Assembly: GCF_036039175.1 (NCBI RefSeq)
Contig: NZ_JAYXKP010000010.1
Location: 10,264 to 74,263 of the forward strand
Length of the DNA stretch: 64,000 bases
Direction: 5' to 3'
Source: Marinilactibacillus sp036039175
GTDB taxonomy: Bacteria > Bacillota > Bacilli > Lactobacillales > Carnobacteriaceae_A
Within the stretch, counting starts at the first letter, position 1. Each line of letters begins with the position of its first letter. Position numbers and translations under genes: made by a program. Of this stretch, positions 34,736-42,489 are shown in pieces. The notes under the pieces were generated by a model. The model was not told where the DNA came from. It saw only the letters and a program-made list of their open reading frames with translations, and made no database searches.

Positions 34736-35104
34736 GTGATTCAAACAGAAAGTCGAATGAAAGTTGCTGACAACTCTGGTGCACGCGAAGTACTTGTAAT
34801 TAAAGTATTAGGCGGATCAGGTGCAAAGACTGCCAATATCGGAGACGAAGTAGTTGTAACTGTTAAACATGCAACACCAGGCGGCGTTGTTAAAAAAGGT
34901 GAAGTTGTTCGTGCGGTTATCGTTCGTACAAAATCAGGAGCTCGTCGTTCAGACGGTTCATATATTAAATTTGACGAAAATGCTTGTGTTATTATTCGTG
35001 AAGACAAAGCACCACGTGGAACACGTATCTTCGGACCAGTTGCTCGTGAATTGCGTGAGAATGACTTTATGAGAATTGTTTCGTTAGCTCCGGAAGTTCT
35101 TTAA
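34736..35104 (+). CDS. rplN: 50S ribosomal protein L14
   Basis: L14 forms an intersubunit bridge and binds RsfS. The 122-residue protein starts at GTG 34736 (MIQTESRMKVADNSGAREV) after AAAGGAGG. It contains GDEVVVTVKHATPGGVVKKGEVVRAVIVR (read continuously) and RGTRIFGPVARELR. First gene of the spc part. Confidence 0.97.
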   Translation: MIQTESRMKVADNSGAREVLVIKVLGGSGAKTANIGDEVVVTVKHATPGGVVKKGEVVRAVIVRTKSGARRSDGSYIKFDENACVIIREDKAPRGTRIFGPVARELRENDFMRIVSLAPEVL

Positions 35105-35138
35105 TTCCGACAAATGTCATAAGGAGGTGCGCTAGAGA

Positions 35139-35444
35139 ATGTTTGTAAAATCAGGAGATAAAGTTAAAATTTTAGCTGGTAAAGACAAAGGCAAGCAAGG
35201 TACGATCAAAACTGCTTTGCCAAAACAAAACAAAGTAATCGTTGAAGGTATTAATATCATGAAGAAACATACCCGTCCTACTGGTATGGGCCAAGAAGGC
35301 GGAATAGTCGAGATTGAAGCGCCTATTCACGTATCTAACGTTCAATTGATTGATCCTAAAACAGATGAACCTACAAGAGTAGGATATAAATTCGAAGATG
35401 GTAAGAAAGTACGTTACGCTAAGAAATCAGGCGAAACACTTTAA
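35139..35444 (+). CDS. rplX: 50S ribosomal protein L24
   Basis: L24 initiates 50S assembly. The 101-residue product has the KOW motif KSGDKVKILAGKDKGKQGTI and KKHTRPTGMGQEGGIVEIEAPIH. AAGGAGGTG precedes the ATG. It is followed by rplE after 27 bases. Confidence 0.97.
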   Translation: MFVKSGDKVKILAGKDKGKQGTIKTALPKQNKVIVEGINIMKKHTRPTGMGQEGGIVEIEAPIHVSNVQLIDPKTDEPTRVGYKFEDGKKVRYAKKSGETL

Positions 35445-35471
35445 TATAGTAGGGAAGGAGGGCATTCATAA

Positions 35472-36011
35472 ATGACACGCCTTAAAGATAAATATCTTAA
35501 TGATGTACGTCCGTCATTAGTTGAAAAATTTGAGTATAATTCAGTTATGCAAGCACCTGTTGTAGACAAAATCGTCTTAAACATCGGTGTTGGTGACGCT
35601 GTATCAAATACTAAAAATCTAGACAAAGCTGTAGAAGAATTAACACTTATTGCAGGACAGAAACCTATCGTTACTCATGCTAAAAAATCTATTGCTGCTT
35701 TTCGTTTACGTGAAGGTATGCCAATTGGTACTAAAGTAACTTTACGTGGTGAACGTATGTATGATTTCTTGGACAAATTAGTAACTGTTTCTCTACCTCG
35801 TGTACGTGACTTCCGTGGAGTTAGCAAAAATGCTTTCGACGGACGTGGAAACTACACGCTAGGTGTTAAAGAGCAACTGATCTTCCCAGAGATCGACTAT
35901 GATGATGTTGATAAAGTTCGCGGAATGGACATCGTTATCGTTACAACGGCTAATACAGATGAAGAAGCTCGTGAATTACTTGGACAATTGGGAATGCCGT
36001 TCCAAAAATAA
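35472..36011 (+). CDS. rplE: 50S ribosomal protein L5
   Basis: L5 binds 5S rRNA and P-site tRNA. The 179-residue product has VDKIVLNIGVGDA, GQKPIVTHAKKSIAAFRLREG and LPRVRDFRGVSKNAFDGRGNY. GAAGGAGGG precedes the ATG. It precedes rpsN as in other Firmicutes. Confidence 0.97.
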   Translation: MTRLKDKYLNDVRPSLVEKFEYNSVMQAPVVDKIVLNIGVGDAVSNTKNLDKAVEELTLIAGQKPIVTHAKKSIAAFRLREGMPIGTKVTLRGERMYDFLDKLVTVSLPRVRDFRGVSKNAFDGRGNYTLGVKEQLIFPEIDYDDVDKVRGMDIVIVTTANTDEEARELLGQLGMPFQK

Positions 36012-36044
36012 CCACGACACCTTATTAGGAGGGAAAATGTAGAA

Positions 36045-36230
36045 ATGGCTAAAAAATCGATGATTCAAAAGAATAAAAAACCAGCCAAGTTTTCGACTCG
36101 TGAGTATACTCGTTGTGAACGTTGTGGACGCCCACATTCAGTATATCAACAATTTAAATTGTGCCGTATTTGCTTGCGTGAGCTAGCTTATAAAGGACAA
36201 ATTCCAGGCTTGAAAAAAGCAAGCTGGTAA
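36045..36230 (+). CDS. rpsN: 30S ribosomal protein S14 type Z
   Basis: S14 is a 30S head protein. The short 61-residue zinc form has both Cys pairs, CERC and CRIC. This in-operon copy is the normal spc-operon one; a zinc-independent paralogue, if any, would lie elsewhere. AGGAGGG precedes the ATG. Confidence 0.97.
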   Translation: MAKKSMIQKNKKPAKFSTREYTRCERCGRPHSVYQQFKLCRICLRELAYKGQIPGLKKASW

Positions 36231-36265
36231 AAATAGAAAACTTGTCACAAAGGAGGATATAACGA

Positions 36266-36664
36266 ATGGTCATGACAGATCCTATCGCAGATTTCTTGAC
36301 TCGTGTACGTAATGCTAATAATGCTCGTCATACGAAAGTAGAAATTCCTGCTTCAAACATTAAAAAAGGTATGGCCCAAATCCTGAAAAATGAAGGATTC
36401 GTAAAAGATATCGAATTCGTGGAAGATGACAAACAAGGAATCGTCCGCATTTTCTTGAAATATGGTCAAAATGACGAACGCGTTATTACTGGCTTGAAAC
36501 GTATTTCAAAACCAGGTTTGCGTGTTTACGTAAAAGCAGAAGAAATGCCAAAAGTATTGAACGGTTTAGGAGTTGCGCTTGTTTCTACGTCTGAAGGCGT
36601 TGTAACTGATAAAACTGCTCGTTCTAAAAACATCGGTGGAGAAGTCCTCGCGTACGTTTGGTAA
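36266..36664 (+). CDS. rpsH: 30S ribosomal protein S8
   Basis: S8 binds the central domain of 16S rRNA; in E. coli it represses the spc operon. The 132-residue product begins MVMTDPIADFLTRVRNANNARH; ATG 36266 is nine bases from GGAGG and preferred over ATG 36272. The C-terminal VALVSTSEGVVTDKTARSKNIGGEVLAYVW is typical. No S8-target mimic was searched for. Confidence 0.96.
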   Translation: MVMTDPIADFLTRVRNANNARHTKVEIPASNIKKGMAQILKNEGFVKDIEFVEDDKQGIVRIFLKYGQNDERVITGLKRISKPGLRVYVKAEEMPKVLNGLGVALVSTSEGVVTDKTARSKNIGGEVLAYVW

Positions 36665-36695
36665 TAAACATAAAGAATGAAGGAGGTGCCGTACT

Positions 36696-37232
36696 TTGAG
36701 TCGTATCGGAAATAAACCTATTACTATTCCAGAAGGTGTAGAAATCGACCTTAACGGAACAGAAATCACAGTTAAAGGTAAAAATGGCGAGTTATCTCGT
36801 ACATTAAGCCCAGTTATTTCAATTAACATTGAAGATAACGTAATGACATTTACAAGACCTGATGAATCTAAAGCAAGCCGTACTATCCATGGAACTACAC
36901 GCGCTGTCGTGAACAACATGGTAGAAGGTGTTACTGAAGGATTCCAGAAAACACTTGAATTGATCGGTGTTGGTTACCGTGCACAATTGCAAGGTAAAAC
37001 ATTAGTATTAAACGTTGGTCTTTCACACACAGTTGAATTCGAAGAAATCGAAGGCTTAACTGTTGAAGTTCCATCAAATACTACTGTAGTAGTTAAAGGT
37101 GCTAACAAAGAAAAAGTTGGCGCATTAGCTGCAAACATTAGAGCCGTTCGTCCCCCTGAGCCATATAAAGGTAAAGGAATTCGTTACCAAGGCGAGCAAG
37201 TTCGTCGTAAAGAAGGTAAAACAGGTAAATAA
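36696..37232 (+). CDS. rplF: 50S ribosomal protein L6
   Basis: L6 lies near the sarcin-ricin loop. The 178-residue product starts at TTG 36696 (MSRIGNKPITIPEGV) after AAGGAGGTG. The two-repeat fold is clear, and RPPEPYKGKGIRYQGEQVRRKEGKTGK ends the protein. The following spacer is exceptionally long and structured for this operon. Confidence 0.96.
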   Translation: MSRIGNKPITIPEGVEIDLNGTEITVKGKNGELSRTLSPVISINIEDNVMTFTRPDESKASRTIHGTTRAVVNNMVEGVTEGFQKTLELIGVGYRAQLQGKTLVLNVGLSHTVEFEEIEGLTVEVPSNTTVVVKGANKEKVGALAANIRAVRPPEPYKGKGIRYQGEQVRRKEGKTGK

Positions 37233-37239
37233 TGCATTC

Positions 37240-37421
37240 AAGTCGAACTTAAACTTGGAATGTCTAAAATCAGTTGCAGATCATACCCTGCGTATGATCT
37301 TACTGCTCGGTTTGAAACTATTCCGACGTATTTCTGTGTCAGTTAGCTGACATCAGTGATCAAGCCGTTCGACTTAACTTTGCGTTTTCCTGAAGAACAC
37401 AATACTCAATTCGAACTGAGT
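37240..37421 (+). ncRNA. Candidate structured RNA element in the rplF-rplR spacer
   Basis: AAGTCGAAC (37240-37248) pairs perfectly with GTTCGACTT (37367-37375). Inside, TTGGAAT (37255-37261) pairs with ATTCCGA (37320-37326, one wobble) enclosing a perfect GATCATAC/GTATGATC hairpin (37279-37286 / 37292-37299); a TGTCAG-TTAG-CTGACA hairpin (37337-37352) follows. Downstream, ACTCA/TGAGT (37404-37408 / 37417-37421) lies just before the rplR ribosome binding site, and its loop repeats TCGAAC, offering an alternative partner for GTTCGA. Seen as complementarity only; function unknown. Confidence 0.6.
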
Positions 37422-37446
37422 AAATAACTATGAAGAGGTGACAATT

Positions 37447-37803
37447 GTGATTACAAAACCAGATAAAAATAAGTTACGTCAAAAAAGACACAACCGTGTC
37501 CGTAGAAATCTTTCTGGTACTGCAGCGCGCCCACGTTTGAACGTATTCCGTTCTAATAAACACATCTATGCTCAAGTAATTGATGACGTAGAGGGTGTAA
37601 CGCTCGCAAGTGCATCTACTTTGGATACTGATGTTTCAGGAGATTCTAAAGTTGCTTTAGCAGCATCTGTTGGAAAATTAGTAGCTGAACGTGCAAGTGA
37701 GAAAAACGTTACAGAAGTAGTATTTGATCGTGGTGGATATCAATATCACGGGCGTGTTAAAGCATTAGCTGACGCAGCTCGCGAAAACGGACTAACATTC
37801 TAG
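37447..37803 (+). CDS. rplR: 50S ribosomal protein L18
   Basis: L18 binds 5S rRNA with L5. I chose GTG 37447 (118 residues, MITKPDKNKLRQKRH), six bases after GAAGAGGTG; a GTG at 37438 overlaps the Shine-Dalgarno. It contains RPRLNVFRSNKHIYAQVIDD and FDRGGYQYHGRVKALADAARE. It lies after a 214-base structured spacer, unlike its tightly packed neighbours. Confidence 0.95.
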   Translation: MITKPDKNKLRQKRHNRVRRNLSGTAARPRLNVFRSNKHIYAQVIDDVEGVTLASASTLDTDVSGDSKVALAASVGKLVAERASEKNVTEVVFDRGGYQYHGRVKALADAARENGLTF

Positions 37804-37825
37804 AGTAAAGGAGGAGTTAAGGTAC

Positions 37826-38329
37826 ATGACAACTCATATTGATGCAGCAAAATTAGACATTGAAGACCGCGTAGTAGAAATTAACCGCGTAACTAAAGTT
37901 GTTAAAGGTGGACGTCGTCTACGTTTCGCAGCGCTAGTAGTCGTTGGAGACAAAAATGGACATGTAGGATTCGGTACTGGTAAAGCACAAGAAGTTCCTG
38001 AAGCAATCCGTAAAGCGATTGAAGCAGCTAAAACTAACCTTGTACAAGTACCAATGGTCGGAACTACAATACCTCACGAAGTTATCGGACGCCACGGTGG
38101 CGGAAATATCATCATGAAACCAGCCGTAGCCGGTTCTGGAATTTCTGCTGGTGGACCTGTTCGTGCCGTACTGGAATTAGCTGGTGTACAAGATGTTTCA
38201 TCTAAATCAGTTGGATCTAGTTCTCCAATCAACATGGTTCGAGCAACTATCGATGGTATTAGTCAATTAAAACGCGCTGAAGAAGTTGCAAAACTTCGTG
38301 GCAAATCTGTAGAAGAATTACTTGGATAA
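37826..38329 (+). CDS. rpsE: 30S ribosomal protein S5
   Basis: S5 affects decoding fidelity. The 167-residue product has the dsRNA-binding-like N-terminal domain EDRVVEINRVTKVVKGGRRLRF, including the spectinomycin-loop VVKGG, and VGDKNGHVGFGTGKAQEVPEAIRKA (read through). AAAGGAGG precedes the ATG. Confidence 0.97.
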   Translation: MTTHIDAAKLDIEDRVVEINRVTKVVKGGRRLRFAALVVVGDKNGHVGFGTGKAQEVPEAIRKAIEAAKTNLVQVPMVGTTIPHEVIGRHGGGNIIMKPAVAGSGISAGGPVRAVLELAGVQDVSSKSVGSSSPINMVRATIDGISQLKRAEEVAKLRGKSVEELLG

Positions 38330-38343
38330 GGAGGGATGACACA

Positions 38344-38526
38344 ATGGCAAATCTAGAAATTACTTTAAAGCGTAGTTTAATTGGTCGTCCTCAAAACCAA
38401 CATCAGGTAGTTAAATCTTTAGGTCTTAGAAAAACAAACTCTTCTGTTGTGAGACCAGATAATGATGCAGTTAGAGGCGCAATCAAGAAAATCGCTCATT
38501 TAATTGAAGTAAAAGAAGTTCAATAA
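38344..38526 (+). CDS. rpmD: 50S ribosomal protein L30
   Basis: L30 is a small bacterial 50S protein. The 60-residue product has LEITLKRSLIGRPQNQHQVVKSLGLRK (read continuously) and an AHLIEVKEV end. AAGGAGGG precedes the ATG. Confidence 0.96.
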   Translation: MANLEITLKRSLIGRPQNQHQVVKSLGLRKTNSSVVRPDNDAVRGAIKKIAHLIEVKEVQ

Positions 38527-38559
38527 GTTTAAGTTTAACTAAAGGAGGTGCCAAGATTT

Positions 38560-39000
38560 ATGAAACTTCATGAATTAAAACCTGCAGAAGGTTCTCGTAA
38601 GACACGTAACCGTGTTGGTCGTGGTTCGTCTTCTGGTAATGGTAAAACATCAGGTCGTGGTCAAAAAGGACAAAAAGCTCGTTCAGGTGGTGGAACTCGT
38701 CTAGGGTTCGAAGGTGGACAAACTCCATTATTCCAAACATTACCAAAACGTGGGTTTACAAACTACAACCGTAAAGAATTCGCGATCGTTAACTTAGATT
38801 CATTGAATCGTTTTGACGCAGATACAGAAGTAACTCCAGAATTATTGATATCAACAGGTGTTGTTAAAAATAAAAAATCCGGTGTGAAAGTATTGGCGAA
38901 AGGAAACGTTGATCGCAAACTTACTGTTAAAGCACACAAGTTTTCAACTGCTGCGAAAGAAGCGATTGAAGCTGCCGGTGGATCAGTAGAGGTGATCTAA
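38560..39000 (+). CDS. rplO: 50S ribosomal protein L15
   Basis: L15 is a late assembly protein. I chose ATG 38560 (146 residues, MKLHELKPAEGSRK) after AAAGGAGGTG; a GTG at 38548 lies in the Shine-Dalgarno. The glycine- and arginine-rich N-terminal extension (GRGSSSGNGKTSGRGQKGQK) is typical. It ends three bases before secY. Confidence 0.96.
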   Translation: MKLHELKPAEGSRKTRNRVGRGSSSGNGKTSGRGQKGQKARSGGGTRLGFEGGQTPLFQTLPKRGFTNYNRKEFAIVNLDSLNRFDADTEVTPELLISTGVVKNKKSGVKVLAKGNVDRKLTVKAHKFSTAAKEAIEAAGGSVEVI

Positions 39001-39003
39001 TTT

Positions 39004-40299
39004 ATGATCGAGCTGATTAAAGGTGCGTTTAAAGAAAAAGATGTTCGAACACGAGTGTTGTTCACTCTTGGAATTTTAATTGTATTTCGTTTAGGTACCC
39101 ATATAACGGTCCCAGGCGTTAATACAAATGCACTTACCGATTTGTCTTCAACAGGACTATTTGGACTCTTGGATACACTTGGTGGGGGAGCCTTAGGGAG
39201 TTACTCAGTTTTCGCTCTAGGCGTTTCACCATATATCACAGCTTCAATCGTGGTTCAGCTTCTTCAGATGGATGTCCTTCCGAAATTCAAGGAATGGGCA
39301 GAACAAGGAGAAGTTGGAAGAAAGAAGCTTAATCAGGTAACTCGCTATTTAACGATTGTCTTAGCTTTTTTCCAAGCAATGGGTATCTCTTATGGGTTTA
39401 ATGCATTAACTGAATTTGGGCTGGTGAATAATCCTGGGCCGTCAACGTATATCGCGATTGCGGTTATGCTGACTGCGGGAACGATGCTTGTAATGTGGTT
39501 AGGTGAGATGATAACAGTGCATGGTTTCGGAAACGGAACTTCACTAATCATTTTCTCTGGTATCGTTGCACGCCTTCCTCAGGACATCGTTGAATTCTAC
39601 AATGTTCAGATCCGTAACGCCGGTGATGAGATTGTTCAAAGTCTTGTGTTTACTGTTGCAGTAATCATGGCCATTGTCATTCTTATTATCTTTGTTACCT
39701 ATATGGAAAATGCTAAACGCAATATTCCTGTACGTTATTCAAAACGTGCAAGTGATACAAAAGATGGTGCAGTACTGCCACTTAAAGTCAACTCAGCAGG
39801 TGTTATCCCTGTTATCTTTGCGAGTTCATTCTTATCAACTCCGCAAATTATACTTGGATATTTTGCTTCAAGTCATCAGAATGCTGGATGGTTCCAATTC
39901 TTGAATAGTATATTCAATTTACAAGAACCAGCCGGAGCTGCTTTGTATCTTCTGTTGATCGTTGTATTCACGTACTTCTATGCATTTATTCAGGTCAACC
40001 CTGAAAAAGCTGCTGAAAATCTTCAGAAACAAAACGGTTATATTCCTAGTATTCGTCCTGGTAAAGCTACGGAAGAGTATCTTGGATATATGCTGATTCG
40101 ATTGAGTACAGCTGGTGCGTTGTATTTAGGTGTCATATCTATACTTCCTATAATAGCTTCAGCACTTTGGAATCTTCCTAGTTCGATCGCATTAGGTGGT
40201 ACTAGTCTACTAATTGTAGTCGGTGTGGCACTTGATTCAATGAGACAACTAGAAGGGCTACTCAGTAAAAAAAGCTATCAAGGATTTATTCAAAGATAA
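39004..40299 (+). CDS. secY: Preprotein translocase subunit SecY
   Basis: SecY forms the protein-conducting channel. The 431-residue protein has ten membrane helices, the plug region near LFGLLDTLGGG, VSPYITASIVVQLLQMDV, and cytosolic loops with KRASDTKDGAVLPLKVNSAGVIPVI and NGYIPSIRPGKATEEYL. Its Shine-Dalgarno lies in the rplO end. It is followed by a strong terminator before adk. Confidence 0.97.
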   Translation: MIELIKGAFKEKDVRTRVLFTLGILIVFRLGTHITVPGVNTNALTDLSSTGLFGLLDTLGGGALGSYSVFALGVSPYITASIVVQLLQMDVLPKFKEWAEQGEVGRKKLNQVTRYLTIVLAFFQAMGISYGFNALTEFGLVNNPGPSTYIAIAVMLTAGTMLVMWLGEMITVHGFGNGTSLIIFSGIVARLPQDIVEFYNVQIRNAGDEIVQSLVFTVAVIMAIVILIIFVTYMENAKRNIPVRYSKRASDTKDGAVLPLKVNSAGVIPVIFASSFLSTPQIILGYFASSHQNAGWFQFLNSIFNLQEPAGAALYLLLIVVFTYFYAFIQVNPEKAAENLQKQNGYIPSIRPGKATEEYLGYMLIRLSTAGALYLGVISILPIIASALWNLPSSIALGGTSLLIVVGVALDSMRQLEGLLSKKSYQGFIQR

Positions 40300-40330
40300 A
40301 GTTGAATCTTTTATCCTTTGTACGAAAATA

Positions 40331-40387
40331 GACGATTTGCCCCATAGGTATTTATAGCCTCATCGATGGGTAAATCGATCTTTTTTT
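40331..40387 (+). terminator. Strong terminator between secY and adk
   Basis: GATTTGCCCCAT (about 40334-40345) pairs with ATGGGTAAATC (about 40366-40376), followed by seven T. Next, TCCTAA (about 40387-40392) can pair with TTAGGA (about 40404-40409). No clear promoter lies between the terminator and adk, so adk depends on read-through or an undetected promoter. Confidence 0.8.
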
Positions 40388-40431
40388 CCTAAGAATGTAA
40401 AAGTTAGGAATTAGTCAAGGAGGAAACAACC

Positions 40432-41076
40432 ATGAATCTGATTCTTTTAGGCCTTCCAGGCGCAGGGAAAGGAACTCAAGCTTCACGTATTACAGAAACT
40501 TACGGGATACCTCATATCTCGACAGGCGATATGTTCCGTGCAGCGATGAAAAACGAAACCCCTTTAGGCAAGGAAGCTAAAAAGTTTATAGATGCTGGAG
40601 ACCTCGTACCTGACGAAGTTACCAATGGTATCGTGAAAGAGCGTCTTGAAGAAGCTGATGCTCAGAACGGATTTCTATTGGATGGCTACCCTCGTACGTT
40701 GAATCAAGCAGATGCTTTGAAAAAAGCACTTAGCAGCTCTGGTCGTACCTTGGATAATGTGTTGTACATCAAAGTCAACAGAGATATCCTTATGGAACGT
40801 CTAACAGGTCGCTTCATCTGCTCTAATTGTGGAGCAACGTATCACAAATTGTTCAATTCAACTAAAGTTGAAGGCACTTGTGATCAATGTGGCGGTCATG
40901 ATTTTTATCAGCGTGAAGATGATAAACCAGAGACTGTTGAAAGACGTATCGAAGTAAATGAAGCACAGACGAAAGAACTGGCTGCATATTACGAAGAAGA
41001 AGGAATCGTAAGAAATATCAACGGAGAACAAAATCCGGATTCTGTATTTGAAGATATTCGAAATATTTTGAAATAG
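40432..41076 (+). CDS. adk: Adenylate kinase
   Basis: Adk interconverts ATP, ADP and AMP. The 214-residue long form has the P-loop GLPGAGKGTQ, STGDMFRAAM, the DGYPRTLNQADAL AMP-binding segment and a zinc LID domain with CSNC and CDQC. AAGGAGG precedes the ATG. It is separated from secY by a terminator and followed by a terminator overlapping the infA promoter. Confidence 0.97.
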   Translation: MNLILLGLPGAGKGTQASRITETYGIPHISTGDMFRAAMKNETPLGKEAKKFIDAGDLVPDEVTNGIVKERLEEADAQNGFLLDGYPRTLNQADALKKALSSSGRTLDNVLYIKVNRDILMERLTGRFICSNCGATYHKLFNSTKVEGTCDQCGGHDFYQREDDKPETVERRIEVNEAQTKELAAYYEEEGIVRNINGEQNPDSVFEDIRNILK

Positions 41077-41080
41077 TCAT

Positions 41081-41108
41081 AAAAAAAGAGGTTGCAACAG
41101 CTTTTTTT
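41081..41108 (+). terminator. Terminator after adk overlapping the infA -35 box
   Basis: AAAAAAAG pairs with CTTTTTTT with partial GGTTG/CAAC inner pairing. The loop side holds TTGCAA, the -35 box of the infA promoter, so one segment serves both ends. Confidence 0.55.
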
Positions 41109-41120
41109 GCGTGGTATAAT
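41092..41120 (+). promoter_or_regulatory. Promoter for infA and the alpha operon
   Basis: TTGCAA (41092-41097), 17-base spacer, TATAAT (41115-41120). Confidence 0.85.
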
Positions 41121-41242
41121 ATTTCGAGCGTCGTGTTGGCATGACGGTTAAACAAAACATTTATAATTAAGAAAATGTGAGAGCAGTCTGCCCTCACAAT
41201 TTCATGCGTACAAAAGAGAGTCATTGAAGGAGGAAACTCGAC

Positions 41243-41461
41243 ATGGCAAAAGACGATGTTATTGAGATTGAAGGAAAAGTACTAGAAACCCTGCCAAATG
41301 CAAGTTTTAAAGTTGAACTTGAAAATGGTCACGAAATTCTAGCGCATGTTTCGGGTAAAATTCGTATGAATTATATCCGTATTCTACCTGGAGATAAAGT
41401 AACTGTTGAAATGTCTCCATATGATCTAACTCGTGGACGCATTACGTATCGATTCAAATAA
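41243..41461 (+). CDS. infA: Translation initiation factor IF-1
   Basis: IF-1 occupies the A site during initiation. The 72-residue OB-fold protein (MAKDDVIEIEGKVLETLPNA ... RGRITYRFK) has the exact family length. AAGGAGG precedes the ATG. Its own promoter makes it the head of the infA-rpmJ-rpsM-rpsK-rpoA-rplQ unit. Confidence 0.97.
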   Translation: MAKDDVIEIEGKVLETLPNASFKVELENGHEILAHVSGKIRMNYIRILPGDKVTVEMSPYDLTRGRITYRFK

Positions 41462-41496
41462 CTTAAGACTCCGTAAAACCAAGGAGGGAAAGTTTC

Positions 41497-41610
41497 ATGA
41501 AAGTAAGACCATCAGTCAAAAAAATGTGTGACAAATGTAAAGTGATTCGTCGTAACGGCCGTGTAATGGTTATCTGCGAGAATCCTAAACACAAGCAACG
41601 TCAAGGTTAA
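41497..41610 (+). CDS. rpmJ: 50S ribosomal protein L36
   Basis: L36 is a 37-residue zinc-ribbon protein of the 50S subunit. The frame ATG 41497 to TAA 41610 encodes MKVRPSVKKMCDKCKVIRRN and ends CENPKHKQRQG. The zinc set is CDKC, Cys and His (C+ form). AAGGAGGG precedes the ATG. The gene lies in its usual place between infA and rpsM. Confidence 0.97.
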   Translation: MKVRPSVKKMCDKCKVIRRNGRVMVICENPKHKQRQG

Positions 41611-41631
41611 TAAAAGAGGAGGTGCTCATAT

Positions 41632-41997
41632 ATGGCTCGTGTAGCAGGAGTAGATATTCCACGTGATAAACATGTGGTAATTTCATTAACTTATATTTAT
41701 GGTATTGGTAAAACAACTTCTAAAGGTATTTTAGAAGCTGCCGGTGTTCCAGAAGAAACTCGCGTACGTGAATTGACAAATGATCAATTGGATGCGATCC
41801 GTGCTGAAGTAGACAAACTTAAAATTGAAGGTGACCTTCGTCGTGAAGTAAACCAAAATATTAAACGTTTGATTGAAATCGGATCTTACCGTGGTATTCG
41901 TCACCGTCGTGGTTTGCCAGTTCGTGGACAAAACACTAAAAACAACGCTCGTACTCGTAAGGGTAAAGCAGTAGCAATCGCTGGGAAGAAAAAATAA
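41632..41997 (+). CDS. rpsM: 30S ribosomal protein S13
   Basis: S13 is a 30S head protein contacting P-site tRNA and L5. The 121-residue product has ARVAGVDIPRDKHVVISLTYIYGIG, and ends RGQNTKNNARTRKGKAVAIAGKKK. AGGAGGTG precedes the ATG. Confidence 0.97.
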   Translation: MARVAGVDIPRDKHVVISLTYIYGIGKTTSKGILEAAGVPEETRVRELTNDQLDAIRAEVDKLKIEGDLRREVNQNIKRLIEIGSYRGIRHRRGLPVRGQNTKNNARTRKGKAVAIAGKKK

Positions 41998-42026
41998 TTA
42001 CCTAAAGTTAGGAGGTCAATATACGT

Positions 42027-42428
42027 ATGGCTAAAGCAAATAGACCCGCAGCACGTTCTCGTAAAAAAAGAGCTAAAAAGAATATTGAACACGGAGTGGC
42101 TCACATCCGTTCAACATTCAACAACACAATCGTAATGATTACTGATGTTCATGGTAATGCAATTTCATGGTCTTCAGCTGGATCTTTAGGATTCAGAGGT
42201 TCTAAGAAATCAACTCCATTTGCTGCTCAAATGGCTGCAGAAGCAGCTGCAAAAGGCTCAATGGAAAATGGCATGAAATCAGTTGAGGTTACTGTTAAAG
42301 GACCTGGTTCTGGTCGTGAAGCTGCAATTCGTTCATTACAAGCAACAGGTTTAGACGTAACTGCAATTCGTGACGTAACTCCGGTACCACACAACGGATG
42401 TCGTCCTCCAAAACGCCGTCGCGTTTAA
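42027..42428 (+). CDS. rpsK: 30S ribosomal protein S11
   Basis: S11 lines the mRNA exit at the platform. The 133-residue product has GVAHIRSTFNNTIVMITD and ends in TPVPHNGCRPPKRRRV. AGGAGG lies ten bases upstream. Confidence 0.97.
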   Translation: MAKANRPAARSRKKRAKKNIEHGVAHIRSTFNNTIVMITDVHGNAISWSSAGSLGFRGSKKSTPFAAQMAAEAAAKGSMENGMKSVEVTVKGPGSGREAAIRSLQATGLDVTAIRDVTPVPHNGCRPPKRRRV

Positions 42429-42489
42429 TAGTAGTGACATTTAAAAAATATTGCGTGAACTGAACGTTTTGAAAGGGGTAAACGACTAG

